Shown here: piece after piece, positions 10,389 to 21,730 of the stretch | Position numbering within the stretch: position 1 is the first letter of the stretch | Layout of the letters: every line of letters starts with the position of its first letter | NCBI GenBank assembly: GCA_030512335.1 | Contig: JAULSU010000005.1 | Coordinates: 1,488,001 to 1,552,000, forward strand | Reading direction: 5' to 3' | Length of the DNA stretch: 64,000 bases | Source: Immersiella caudata | Taxonomy: Eukaryota > Ascomycota > Sordariomycetes > Sordariales > Lasiosphaeriaceae | Made by a program: the position numbers and the translations under genes | Notes under the pieces: generated by a model | The model's input: only the letters and a program-made list of their open reading frames with translations | What the model was told of the DNA's origin: nothing | Database searches by the model: none

Positions 10389-11523
10389 GTTTTTCTGCGT
10401 TTGCTGAAGAGATAAATAGGTTAGAGGAGGTCAATTGGGCAGGAGGCAGGAGGGAGGACCTTACAAGAGGGTAAAGAGAGGGAGGGAGAGGTGGCGTTAA
10501 GAAAAAGATCAATCAGACGAGCACACAAGAGGTGAAAGGGGGGAGGTGAGGATGGCAACCCCCCTTTATGGGGGGATTTGGATTATTGACCCCGCGCCGT
10601 CATCAGTCCGTCCCTTCCGCTTGGCGGGACGCGGACGGCTAATCGGTAAGCTTAGAGCTCGAACGACCTTGAGGACGCACCCGGTGGGTATTTTCTTAGT
10701 AGATGCAGTGCAGCCCGGTTGGGCGCTTCCGCGCATCACCCCACTGCATGTCCGTCCAAGTCCGGTCGCGCACTGCAGAGGTGAGAGACACCGGGTGGAT
10801 GCAGCCCGCCTCTGGCTCGCCGAACTGCCGACTGCCGGGGCTCGGTCGCGTGGTTTGGTGCGACCGACGCCTGATGTGCGCCGAGGGACCCGGTCGCTTC
10901 CAGAGCGTCTTCTTCCAATCCCAAGCCGTCGACGCGGGCGCACCCGTCGCGAAACAAGCTCGGCCCGTCGGTCGGGTGTCTAGTACGGCCGTAGAGCTGC
11001 CAGAAATGCCCGGCTCCCGCGGCACCGTGTTGACCCTTCAGGGGCAGGAACCCCCCCCCCCCCCCCCCCACATCCAGGATGGGAATGCCCATCATCGGTA
11101 CGACCGACTGCTGTGTCGCCGCCGACTTCGCCCAACTCGACTGAGACTTGCGGTGAGCGCTATAACCGGCTCGGGCCTGCGCACGCTGAAACATGCCCAG
11201 CTCATCGACGTCAGTGGCAGGGAAGCCAAGCCGACAAATCCGCTCGAGTCAGGGGACGGGCGCCATATCAGATTGTGGACCGCAAGCTTATTTCAACGTC
11301 GTTTGTCCCACAGATTCAGGGCCCTTCTTCTTGTTCAACAGATTTGTAAATTATATTAGTGAATAAAAGTGGTTCTTCCCGCACGCTCTGCAAACATGTC
11401 ATCCATTTGTCGTCACCATGCCGAGTCCCAAAAATATATGCGAATGGCCAACCCCGCCTCCGATGCGCCCAACACCATCAAGTAGTACGTTGCGAATCTC
11501 TCTACATGCTGAACCCCGCAGAC
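10389..11523. other. Intergenic with C19 tract
   Basis: About 1.1 kb between the cupin promoter and the 3' end of the coiled-coil gene. Overlapping long frames exist on both strands but have no conserved features; they look like effects of high GC. A run of 19 C occurs at 11051-11069. Confidence 0.4.
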
Positions 11524-13382
11524 TCACGATGTGGCGGCCGCCGAGTGGCTTTCGTCCAAAAACCGGCTGGCGTCGAGCCCAAGCGCGCTTAACCTGCGGA
11601 CAAAGTCATACACCGTCGCCCTCTCATGCTCTACCTCCTCCAGCCGGCGTGACTGCCCCTCCAACCTGTGTTCCAGCTCCGTCCTGGTGTCGTCCGCCGC
11701 CGCCAAACTGTTGGCAATCACATTCTCCTTTTCGTCCAGCAGTCTTTGCGTGTTGGCGAGGATGGTCCGCGTCGCTGCCAGCTCCGCCTCGTGGCTCCCC
11801 AGTCCGTCTTGCGCAGCTTCGAGCTCGCGGGCCAAGCGGTCCCGCTCGGCGTGCGTCTCCTCCAGCGACCGCGCCATGCTGTCCTGGATCGACCTGTGCT
11901 CCTCGACCAAGACGTCGTACTTTTCCTTCCACTCGGCGATGGCCGACCCCGTGTCTTCCAGATTCTGGACCTGCTGCTGCAGCTTCTCGTACTCTTGCTT
12001 CCACCTCTCGATGACCCGATCCTTGCTCTCCGCTGCGTTCTCCGACTTCTTGAACTCCTCGACCTGCTTCTTCAGCTCGACAATATCCTTCTGCGAGTCA
12101 AAATACAGTCGCTTGACGTTCTTGTACTTGGAGATGACCCGCTGGAGTATGTCGTCTTGAGGGTCCGCGTTGGCTAGGACGCTGTCTCTTCGGTTCTTCA
12201 GGCTTGTCACCTCCACCGCCAGCTCCGAGATCTTCACATCTTTCGTCGCCAACTCTTGCTTCAAAGCGGCAGCCTCCTGTTTCAGCGCCGCAGCCTCCTC
12301 CTTGAGCGTGGCGGACGCCTCTTTTAACGTAGCCATGTCTTGCTTCAGCACGATAGCCTCCCGTTTCAGCGTGGTGTTTTCCTGCTTGAGCGCGATGGCT
12401 TCTTCCCTCAAAGCCGCGGCCTCCTCCCGTAATGTCGCTACCTCCTGTCTCAAGGCGGCAGCCTCTTGCCTGAGCGTGGCAGCTTCTTGCTTCAGGGTGT
12501 TGAGTTCTGTGTTGTTCTGTGCCGCGGAGCCATCGACGGGGGTTGCGGCGGGAGTGGGGTTCTGGAAGTAGCCAAGCTGCTCGCTGGATCGACGGCGCGC
12601 GGGTACGGGAAACGACTGGTGGCCATGGCCATGGACGAACTGCGGTGCTGCCGCAGCGCCCACGGTTCCATTGGGGTATTGCACCAAGACATAGCCGACC
12701 GAGTTGTTGAAGCCCGGAGTGCCCCGCCGATTCGGTACGCCTCCGTTTGGCCCAGCGGGTGAGTAGGGAGGTGGTGGCTCGTGAGGGACGGGTGCTTCGA
12801 CTACTTGTTGATCAGTAAGGAGGTTGCTGATGATGGTGCGCGTTCGTTCTATTTGCGCTGTGATGTCGGGGGTGGAGGTTCTGCGGAGAGAATGTCAGCG
12901 AAGATGAGCGGGCGGCGCTGGCGCGGCGGTGGATCCTACAAGTCGACGGCGGCTATAAGAATCTCGATAGCGGTCTTTGCCGACTCTATCCTCCTGCTCG
13001 CCGTGTCCAGAAGCCCGCTCGGTATCACCACATGGAAAGCGTCCCAGGTCATGCGAATCTGGCGAGCAGTCCGGCGCTGGTCCCAATCCGAGAGCCTCAT
13101 GTGTAGACCGCCTGCCTCGGCGGCCGTCGCATCAATTGCGCGGTGAGCCTCGGTCAGCCATTCTCTGTGCCACTGGGCGCCGATTGCCGCCGGCGACAGC
13201 TGCGTCGGGTTCGGCAGGCGCAAGATGGCCGCCCTGACTTCCTGCACCCGGTTCAACACCCGGCGCACATCGTCGGGCGCATCGCCGATCGCTTGTATCG
13301 CCGTGGTCAAGATCGTGGTGACCCGCACGGCCGTCGCGACCGCAGAAGACCCGGCGTAGCTGATATTTGGAGCCTCCGCCAT
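11524..13382 (-). CDS. Coiled-coil protein with fungal STAND-type N-terminal domain
   Basis: Exon 1 (13382-12940) and exon 2 (12880-11524) join across a 59-nt intron (GTAGGA...CCGCAG) and give 599 aa. Residues 1-150 (MAEAPNISYAGSSAVATAVR...) are all-helical and resemble the N-terminal domains placed before NACHT in fungal STAND proteins (HeLo-like/NACHT_N class). This is a resemblance, not proven. A Pro-rich linker (PHEPPPPYSPAG) follows. Then come twelve consecutive near-identical heptads of the form L-K/R-x-E-x-x-x, then a further ~230 residues of irregular coiled coil rich in Glu, Lys and Arg. There is no NACHT or other nucleotide-binding site. The stop TGA overlaps a GTGAGT, and a downstream CAG near 11396 could splice to a short extra exon, so the C-terminus may differ slightly. 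The NACHT gene lies 3 kb away on the other strand. A scaffolding or signalling role is inference. Confidence 0.8.
12244..12495 (-). repeat. Twelve 21-bp tandem repeats encoding heptads
   Basis: Consecutive heptads LKQEAAT, LRQEAAA, LRQEVAT, LREEAAA, LREEAIA, LKQENTT, LKREAIV, LKQDMAT, LKEASAT, LKEEAAA, LKQEAAA, LKQELAT. The DNA repeats with a period of 21 bp. Leu is at every a/d-type position and Glu at the fourth. Confidence 0.95.
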
Positions 13383-14177
13383 GGCGCGCGGTCGATTCGG
13401 CGTCGTCGAGCAAATAGTCGAGGAGCGATGGCGGAAACCTGAAGAGATGTCTGGCGATCGGCCAAGGACGTCGGATAAGCTGCGATGGGGAGTCCGGCCG
13501 TTGCGCGTTCTGTTGGGCTCGGGCGCTGAAGTTGAGGGCCAGGGCCAGACTCCAGGCGCCCAGCCCCCCACTGGTGCTGCTTCTCCTCACCCACACGGCC
13601 GCACGCTCGCTGCACGTTCAGCCCCCCTCACCACCCCTGCGGGTGTGGCTTGCAAAAGCAAATGACCAACCGTTGGAAGCTCCGTGAGACATGGTACGAG
13701 AGATTGCGTCAACCGGGATTTCCTGGGGAAGGGGCGCTTGTGCTGCGGGATTTGGGGGTTCGCTCTGCGAGTCGATGCATTCGGCATCAACTAGCGAGGA
13801 AGGTGAAGAAAACAAAAAAGTTGTGCTGCACCAGCGCAGGAACGCGGTTTTTATCAATTCGCCAAGGGGTTCAAGCGATCACGAAACTGCGCAGCCCCAA
13901 AATCATCAATCAATTGTAATTTACAGATGCCATCCCCCATCCCTTTGCACATGACGTCATTTGAAAGCGTCTCGAGTGGACGCTGTCTTCAGTTACGGAT
14001 GCTCCGCCAGCGAGCGACTGGCTGCCTAGAAGCCCCCTATCGATTCTGCGAAAATAACTTTGGAGGCGTTCCACGTGCACCAAAACCTCCCAGCCGACTG
14101 GAACTCTCAAACCGCCACAACCGCCTCGTCAGCCATCACCACCGGCTCTGCTAGACTTTTCACGGTAACCGTCCGCA
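13383..14177. other. Divergent intergenic region
   Basis: About 0.8 kb between the divergently transcribed coiled-coil gene and the NAPE-PLD-like gene, so it presumably holds both promoters. No gene or specific site is supported. Confidence 0.4.
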
Positions 14178-15665
14178 ATGCTCCTCCGGTTGGAGATGAA
14201 TGAGAGGAAGGATGCGTCCGACTCGCTGCGCCCGGACCACCACGTAGTTGCGCCCCCGGCGACTTCCACGTTTGGCTGGACAGGCGTGCCAAATGTGCCG
14301 ATTTCATTGCCAAAAGACCAGCCCGTCTCGTTCCGCAACCCGTGGCCAAGCTGGCACAAGCCAACCCCCGCGCAAGTCTGGAACAATCTTGAATGGGGCG
14401 ACCGCGGGCCAGACGCCTGCGTCGACCTGGCGACTTCGCACCTCTCGGACATCGTTGCCCCGACAAACCCCCCTGCCGTAAATAAGCGGCCGAATTTTAC
14501 GGACATCGCCAGATGGCCCGACTCGACCAGCGCGAAAGCGGCACGACTCCTTGGCATCGATGACCCGGACTTCACCCTCCCCAAAACTCAAGGCAACGCC
14601 AAGGTCACCTGGCTAGGCCACGCCGGCGTGCTCGTTCAGTTACCTCCTCGCACGCGAAGCGCTTCCAGCCGTTCGATCAATTGTGTTTTTGATCCCATCT
14701 TTTCCACCCGCTCCTCTCCTAGCAAGAACTTCGGCCCCATCCGGACATACCCACCCCCCTGCACCGTCGAAGCACTTCCGCCTCTCGACGCCGTCTTCAT
14801 CAGTCACAACCACTACGACCACCTCGACACCGACTCCATCAAATCCATATGGACTCACCACCACCGCACCGTCCGCTTCTTCGCCGGCCTCGGCAACAAG
14901 CAATGGTTCCTAGACACCGGCATCCCCTCTGACCGCATCCTCGACCTCGATTGGTGGGACTCCGCCCAGCTCACTTCCCCTTCATCACCCGACACGCTCC
15001 GAGTCTGGTGCACACCCTCTCAGCACAGCAGCGGACGCTCCGGAAGCGAAGTGAACAGCACCCTCTGGGCCAGCTGGACGCTCGAGTACCACGCTCCCGA
15101 CGCCACGCCGTACCGCGTTTTCTTCGCCGGTGACACAGGGTATCGGTTCCACGAAGACCCTGCATGGCCCCCACCGCCACCGGCGGGTGCACGCTGGGAT
15201 TCCCTGGATTCGGTGGAGGTGGTGAAGGATGAGGATGAGGATGCGAAGTATCCGGCGTGTCCAGCATTTGAGGAGATTCGAGGTCGGATAGGGGCGCCAA
15301 ATCTCCTGCTGCTACCGATCTCGGTTGGCGCGACGTACTCGTATCTGAGGAGCTTGGTGTATTTGCCAGATTGGATGAGCCCGGTGCCGTGGCATAGCCC
15401 TGGGGTGACGGCGGCGAACCATATGCCGGCGTGGGATGCGGTGCGAGTTATGAACCTGATGACGGGAGGAGAACCCGCGGTGGCGGTGGGGATGCATTGG
15501 GGAACGTTTGTCCCGGATCCGATGGAGGTGCTTCGGACGCTGGGGCAGCTGGAATGGGCGTGTGTGAAGCAGGGGGTCAAGTTTGGGAGAGACTTGGGGG
15601 CTGAAGGGGCGGAGAAGGGGAAATGGTTTTTGGCTTTGAATCATGGGCAGAGTGTATGCCTGTGA
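14178..15665 (+). CDS. NAPE-PLD-like metallo-beta-lactamase-fold hydrolase
   Basis: Single-exon gene, 495 aa; Met6 at 14193 is an alternative start. It has the signature of N-acyl-phosphatidylethanolamine phospholipase D-like proteins: the entry block KVTWLGHAGVLVQ, the metal-binding motif SHNHYDHLD near residue 209 (HxHxDH, binding two zinc ions), FAGDTGYR with the bridging Asp, and late histidines (ANHMPAWDA, GMHWGTF). NAPE-PLD enzymes cleave N-acyl-PE to N-acylethanolamines and phosphatidic acid. Fungal homologues are numerous and mostly uncharacterised, so the substrate is inferred from the fold. An insertion of Ser/Arg (TRSASSRS) and an acidic loop (VVKDEDEDAKY) are longer than in minimal members. 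No signal peptide is seen. All catalytic residues that can be recognised are present. Confidence 0.9.
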   Translation: MLLRLEMNERKDASDSLRPDHHVVAPPATSTFGWTGVPNVPISLPKDQPVSFRNPWPSWHKPTPAQVWNNLEWGDRGPDACVDLATSHLSDIVAPTNPPAVNKRPNFTDIARWPDSTSAKAARLLGIDDPDFTLPKTQGNAKVTWLGHAGVLVQLPPRTRSASSRSINCVFDPIFSTRSSPSKNFGPIRTYPPPCTVEALPPLDAVFISHNHYDHLDTDSIKSIWTHHHRTVRFFAGLGNKQWFLDTGIPSDRILDLDWWDSAQLTSPSSPDTLRVWCTPSQHSSGRSGSEVNSTLWASWTLEYHAPDATPYRVFFAGDTGYRFHEDPAWPPPPPAGARWDSLDSVEVVKDEDEDAKYPACPAFEEIRGRIGAPNLLLLPISVGATYSYLRSLVYLPDWMSPVPWHSPGVTAANHMPAWDAVRVMNLMTGGEPAVAVGMHWGTFVPDPMEVLRTLGQLEWACVKQGVKFGRDLGAEGAEKGKWFLALNHGQSVCL

Positions 15666-16275
15666 TGATCATCCAAGAAATGGTCCAACATCTGGGCGGC
15701 GGCAACTTGCAACCCTCAGGCAGAGTGTTCATCCCATCAATTCCAATTCACCTCGAGAGACTGCAATGGCAGAGAATGAGGAACTGGTTGAGGGCCCAGA
15801 TCAAACATCCAACACTTTTGGGTCTATCGACACTACCAAGTTAGCCAGTCGCACCAAAATTGGATGGTTAGCACTGGTATTTGTCGGTAGGGTAAGCTCC
15901 TCTGGCGTCGACCCGAGTGTCGTTGTCTTTGCTGTCGATAGGAGCACGCTCTCAACGAAACTCACCTTCGAAGCCGATTCACAACCCATGAAGCCCAGTC
16001 AATGCCGACTACTTGGCTGATAACTGGTCGTCGCTCGATGTTATTCTTCGGTCCATGCCCGAAAGTTGAGGGGTGCTTTGGAAATGGGAATTCGTCACGT
16101 GCATCATTGCTGAGACTGCGGGCGCTTGAACCAGCGGTGGGGTTCGCTGCTCTGTTGCTGCCTGAGGTATCTCAAGGCCAATCATTGCCCCTCTTCCACC
16201 TCGCAACCTTCAACAATCGCAACTACGCATGTTCGTCGCCCCCGTCTCGCTGCTCCTTGATTCTCCGCCAGTGGC
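15666..16275. other. Intergenic, no gene supported
   Basis: A short plus-strand frame beginning at 15765 (MAENEELVEGPDQT) is open for about 85 codons, with no family features. Otherwise it is the promoter region of the NLR gene. Confidence 0.35.
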
Positions 16276-19123
16276 ATGGAGCCAACAGGGGCAATTGGCG
16301 TAGCCGCAGCAGCTATCCAGTTCCTGGATTTTGGATCGCGCCTCCTGTCGTCCTCGTGCGATATCTATCGATCTCCGTCAGGCCAAACAGCCAAACAGGT
16401 GGCCTTGTCCGCCATAATCGACGACCTTTCATCTCTCCTCAACCAAGTCGAGCAGACTATTTCAATACGCCTTCGCTCCGGCTCCCATCCCTCCCCTGCA
16501 GAAGATCAAGTCCTCAGGCTGTGCAAAGAATGTAAATCCTTAGTCGCCCCGGTGAGTCAGTCTCTGAGCCGTCTCCAGGACGACCAGGCGACCGGCTCGT
16601 GCTTTGGGTCTCAAGATGCTTCTGGGAAGACCGACAGGACTGTCCTGGCGGCCCTGCGCCTCGCCCTGAAGGCAGTCTGGAACGAGGCGGAGATCATTGA
16701 AACTTTCAACAAGCTGGACGCCATGAAGCGCCGAATTACTGCAGCCGCTCTTTTCGCCCTCTGGTAGGCTCCCTCTGCAAACCCCGGCGGCCCTCGACAC
16801 CGGCTGATTCCATCTGGCTATGATCAGGGATGACACAAAGCGTATTGGGCACCGACAAGAACAAAGACAGATGCAGTTCAGTCATCGATTAGATGAGATG
16901 GCGGAGATGCTCAGAAGTCCGAGCAGCAAATATCCGGCCACCCCTCAGGGTGCAGCGGAGTCTCCGGATCGTCTCACTCGGACTGGGGAACAGGTTGGGG
17001 GCTCCTCAGGAGACTTGATTGCCACTCTCAACGATACCTCGTCCGGCGAGACCCAGCGAGTCCGCAGTGAGCTAATCACCTACCTCTGGGATCCCCAAAG
17101 ACGGCCAAAGCAACCGGAATGGTCCAGCCCAAATTCGGAAGACCCCGACATGGCATCGACGCAATCCGCCTTCCAGCACTTCATCGCCCAGAGCATGGCC
17201 TTTGGAGAAATACAACTGCGGGAGCAAACCATGCCGAAAGCTTTTGAAAAGACATATGAGTGGATCTTTGAGAGTAAGGTCTCAACCGATACTCACGACG
17301 CCCAGAGGCCAAGCTTCCCAGAATGGCTTGAGAGCGACACGAAAGAACTATACTGGATCACCGGAAAGCCTGGCTCCGGGAAGTCTACGCTGATGAATTA
17401 CGTTCTCCAGAATCAATCGCTGCGGCGGCACTTGTCCAAGTGGTCGGGCTCCTTGCCACTTCTCGTCACCTGCTACTATGCTTGGCTCTCTGGGGCTGAT
17501 CTGCAAAAGTCCTCTGAGGGCTTGATGATGACCGTCCTCCACCAGAGCTTACGAGAATATCCGTCCCTGGTGCCCGCCGTTGCGCCCAGGCGCTGGGCGC
17601 TCTGTACCACTTTACGTACGGCAGCGGCAATGCCTCGCTGGGATCGGTGGGAGATCGAGGAGTCGTTTGAAGCGCTTCTTTCGCAGTGCGATGACAGGTT
17701 TAGGCTTGCCATCTTCGTTGATGGGCTTGACGAGTTCGAAGTCGCGCCGGCTGCGGTGATCGAGCTCATCCAGCGAATCAACTTTCGGAGCGGCACGAAA
17801 TTGTGCATCGCGTCTCGCCCGTGGACAGAATTCAACGACGCGTTCAGGGCAAACCCTACCCTCCGAATGCAAGATGTCAACACGGCCGATATAAAACATG
17901 TTGTGAAAGCCAAGCTAGAGGAGAATCAGGGGTTCGTGGATCTACGGAGAATCTTCGCTGCTGAAACTTCCCGTCTCATTGACGAGGTGGTCAGGAAGTC
18001 AAGCGGCGTCTTTCTCTGGGTGTCGATTGTGGTAAAATCCCTGCTCGCATCCCTGACCGAGGGGGATGGGCTTTCAGAGCTCCAGGCCACGATAGACGAG
18101 CTTCCTGGCGATATAGCTCAGCTGTACGACGCCATATGGGCCAGCATCAAGGCTCAGAACGTATCCAAGTCAGCCGAGCTGCTCGCCATCTTCAAGGCTT
18201 CGCAACCGCCTCTCGATTATTTGACCCTGTGGCTTGCGACAGAGGAGCTGCCCCTCGGCTTTGACATTGATTCACTGACCCTGGAGGGAAGAAGTGGGAT
18301 TGAAGACCTCGTCAGACGACGGCTGGACAGCCGAACCCGGGGCATTCTCGAGGTGACGCGTGGTGCTGTCGACTTCCTCCATCGGACCGCCCGAGACTGG
18401 GCCTCGACGCCCGAAGTATCAGCGCGGATATCGTCCAGCGTGCATGGACCGTTCGATCCGTACATCCTGCTCCTCAAAGCTGAGGCGATCAGAGGAGGCG
18501 ACAAGGCCTATCGCGAAGGGTCAATATATCGGGGCGTGTCGCAGCAGCAGTACGAAGACAGATGTCTCTGGTACGCGTACAACGTTCCCGATACCACCGA
18601 GTACGGGGAGAGGCTCACGCCTATTCTCAACCTGTTGAAAGAGAGGTTTCGCTCTGGTTGGGGTATCGACGCCTTGGCCGAGCCGGGCGCCCTGTCCAAT
18701 ACGTTCCTCGGTCTTGTGGCCGCCTTCTGCGTCATTCCATACCTTCGCGAAAGCTTGGACTTGGACCCCCGAGCCGTGAAGCACGTATCGGGAAGCAAGT
18801 GCCGATCACTGTTGGATAACGCTGTCTTTGGGTCGCAGCGGTACGCAAGAGTCATGTCTCCGGGATTCGCCATGTCCGACAACGATATCAGTGTTGCTAG
18901 GAGACTAGAAACCGTCGACTTCCTCCTTGGCCGAGGGGCCAACCCCAGGCAGAAACTAGTTGGTCGCAATGTGACCATTCTTGAAATGGTAAGGGGCCGG
19001 GTGTCGGAAACGAAAGATGTTGCTGAGGCGGAGTATTGGATAAAGGTTGAGAAGCTGTTGAGTCAACCATGGGATATCAAGATCAGGGGTTTTCTTTCTT
19101 TCCGGTCAAGAAAGATGCCCTAG
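16276..19123 (+). CDS. NACHT-domain STAND/NLR protein
   Basis: Exons 16276-16763 and 16828-19123 join through a 64-nt GT-AG intron that splits a Trp codon, giving 927 aa. Residues 1-160 form a helical N-terminal domain of the fungal STAND type (MEPTGAIGVAAAAIQFLDFG...). The NACHT core begins with ELYWITGKPGSGKSTLMNYV (Walker A, about residues 340-348). Walker B is FRLAIFVDGLDEFE, then LCIASRPWTEF (sensor-like) and SGVFLWVSIVVKSLL, the usual winged-helix lead-in. The C-terminal part is helical, with a single ankyrin-like stretch (RLETVDFLLGRGANPRQ). No long WD40, TPR or ankyrin array follows, so the sensor region is short. Such proteins act in heterokaryon incompatibility and non-self recognition, with NTP binding driving oligomerisation. 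The ligand is unknown. It is transcribed in the same direction as the upstream hydrolase. Confidence 0.9.
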
Positions 19124-19314
19124 AGCTACTCGAATACCGACGATTAAGGCACTTTAAAGCTCAAGACGTTCTAGGTGCAAGTCGCCTACGCCTTGGTGAT
19201 GCTAGCTTTGTTTTTTGCAGCTACCCACAACTTTGATACCTGAGCCCAGGGGCTCGACTGTGGCGTCTGGAACGCCCGTAGCATCTCTGCATTGCTCCCG
19301 CTCCATCTAACCAC

Positions 19315-21017
19315 TCAGTCAATTCTGCTCAGCCGAATCTTAGCATCACGATCCGGGGGCATGGTTGCGGCATACGACTCGTCATTCCTCGCCTCCCTGT
19401 CCGAGCGAGAGCCATCCAGATTCGTCCACTCGACAAACTCGATTTCAAACATGGTCAGCAACGCAGCGATAGTCAGCAGGACCTCTTGCTTTGCAAAGTG
19501 TCGTCCAGGACACATGCCGGGGCCACCCCCTGATATTCATCAGTTCACAAAACTCTGAGCTTCAATGTTGAGCACTTACCAAACGGAAAGAACTTGACCG
19601 TCTTTCCCGCCATCGAAAACACCTTCTCGCCCAACTTCTCCCCATCAGCCAGGTGCCTCTCGGGCCAAAACTCTCTCACCGCGTACCCATCCTCCCCCCA
19701 AGCCTCCTCATCAAAATGCTCAATACCCGCCGTCCCCTGAACATACGCCCCCTTGGGAATCCTATAACCCTCAAACTCAACCCCCTCCTCCATCACCTCC
19801 CTCGACATCGGAAACGTCACATGCAACCGCAACGTCTCCGCAAACACCGCCTGCAACAACGTCATCCCCACCAACCTCTGCTCATCAATCCCCACCGTCT
19901 TCCCCTCCCCATTCTCTATCAGTGCCCTCTTCGCCTCCTCCCTCGCCGCCTCCAACACCTCCCTTCTCTGCAACAGATGCATCACCGTCCACGTCGCTAT
20001 CGAAATCGTATTCGCCTGCAAGGCAAACACTATCCCCCCGAATATCCCCACCGTCGCTGCTTTACTGAACCCTCCCCTTTTCAACCACGCCGCTGCCTCG
20101 CGGCAAAGTCGACTCCCGAAGACAGGCTCCCAATCTGATTCCAGCGCGGATTTATCATCCCAGTTGAAGGTTTCCTGCGCGTGGTCAAGCCACCGCTCGA
20201 TACCAGCGTAGAACTTATCCTGCGCGGCGTAGGACTGTGGGAACAGCCAGCGGGGTGCGCCGTAGAGGATGGGGTTGACGTTTTTGTCGAAATCCCAATA
20301 GAGGGGTACGATGTTGGGGGTGAGGGTGAGGATGGAGGGGCCGCAGAGGGAGATTAGGGCGCTGGTGGAGATGAGGGTGCGGGTGAAGGTGTGGAGGTGG
20401 AGGGTTTCCCATTCTTCTCCTGAGGGGGGTATGGTGGTGCCGAGTTGTTCGCGGAGCGCAAGGAAGTACCGCTGCGCCAGGGCGTTGGAGTGTTGCGCTG
20501 GCGTGAGGAAGTCAGCGTACAGCGCATGCTGGTCAGCCCAGTAGCGCGGGTATGTGCTTTCAGTTCCGGGGTTGGGTGTTTTGAGACGGCCGGATTTATC
20601 GTTGGCGAACTTGGCGAGGTCGGAGGGGTTCATCTGGGCCATGCCCTTGAGCACGAGGAGGACGAAGCCCTCGGAGGCGAGGGCGGTGCTGGTGCGCAGG
20701 AGGCGGGCGATGTGCTGCTGGCCGCGGACGAGGTAGACGGGTTGGGGACCGACGTGGAAGCGGACGATGTTGCCGGTGCCGAAGGTGGGTTGGGCGCGGC
20801 GGATGAGTTCGCTGTAGTTGCTGAGGAAGAGGAGGGTGTTGGAGATGTAGGGGATGCGCTCGGGGATGCGAGGGGGTTGGTTGGAAGGGGGTTTTCTAAG
20901 GAGGAAGAAGAGTGAGAGGAGGAGAGTGGTTAGGAGGGTGGCCGCGATAAGGAGTCGAGTTGAGGTGAATGTCTGGACGAGAGTAAAGGCTCCATCTTTG
21001 AAGTCGTGCATGGACAT
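19315..21017 (-). CDS. Cytochrome P450 (microsomal, CYP7/8-like heme loop)
   Basis: Exon 1 (21017-19580) and exon 2 (19529-19315) join across a 50-nt intron (GTAAGT...TATCAG) that splits a Gly codon in the heme loop, giving 550 aa. The N-terminus has a membrane anchor (LLIAATLLTTLLLSLFFLL) and a proline-rich hinge. The K-helix motif ETLR is near residue 393, followed by the FWPERHL block. The heme loop is FFPFGGGPGMCPGRHFA: Phe and the heme-ligand Cys are kept, and the usual Arg before Cys is replaced, as in the CYP7/CYP8-like group of fungal P450s. The I-helix region reads GGIVFALQANTISIATW, with Asn where the usual acid-alcohol pair would be. This too is known in CYP8-type enzymes, some of which isomerise rather than hydroxylate. 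The substrate is unknown, and no biosynthetic cluster surrounds it. Confidence 0.92.
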
Positions 21018-21730
21018 TGTACGATGTTGTCGTGAGTTCTTGGGTTTGTGGTCGATGGATTCTTGTTGGTGGTGAGTACGCGGGGTGAAAGTGGTATTTG
21101 ATAGGCGTCCAGCGTTGCAATGACCCTCTCTACCAAGATGAGGATTCTAATGTGGCGTATTTCTTTGGCTGTCAGCACACCATGAGAGAGAAATAGTAGG
21201 GTGTGTAACCTGAGCATGCAGATATGCAATGCACCGGTTCGAAGATGTCAACTGGTTGGACGCTGTTACTTTGTTCCCCCCATTCCTCATGCATGAACCC
21301 CTTCGCAGGGTTTATCACTTTTGAGGGAGGTGGCACTAATCCGGGACAGCTCCGCGATGACTGTGAACTGTGACGTTGAATCCCTGATGAACCGCTTGTT
21401 CGTCTGAATGAATCAAGGTGATAATTTGCTAGGGAGTTTCCGAGAAAAAATAACACTCATGGTACAAGCGTAAAGCACCCATTGGTGGGATTGGGCGGCA
21501 AGATTCTTGTCAAAGATGAGATGAAGCTGCTTCTCGTATCGCTGTGTTCGGATTTAGCCACTGACCTGCGCAGACCGAATCGGAGCATGCGGGGTTACGA
21601 ACCAGATGAGACCATACCTCAACCCACATCCTGCTTATCAAAGACATCCAGAAAAAAACATTGCAACTCGAGTTGAAGTCAAACCAACCCCGAGTCGATC
21701 ATTCCTCCCAGTTACTGACTCTCAACCACC
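21018..21730. other. Divergent intergenic region
   Basis: About 0.7 kb between the divergent P450 and VOC genes. It presumably contains both promoters. No gene is supported. Confidence 0.4.

Noticed and set aside
10546..11359. Several overlapping long frames on both strands
   Set aside because: Mutually overlapping, high-GC, with no motif or splice logic; probably chance frames.
15765..16020. Possible small plus-strand gene (MAENEELVEG...)
   Set aside because: No family resemblance, and the opposite strand is equally open.
9801..21017. Secondary-metabolite cluster around the cupin and P450
   Set aside because: No polyketide, peptide or terpene synthase is present, and the genes are separated by unrelated families.
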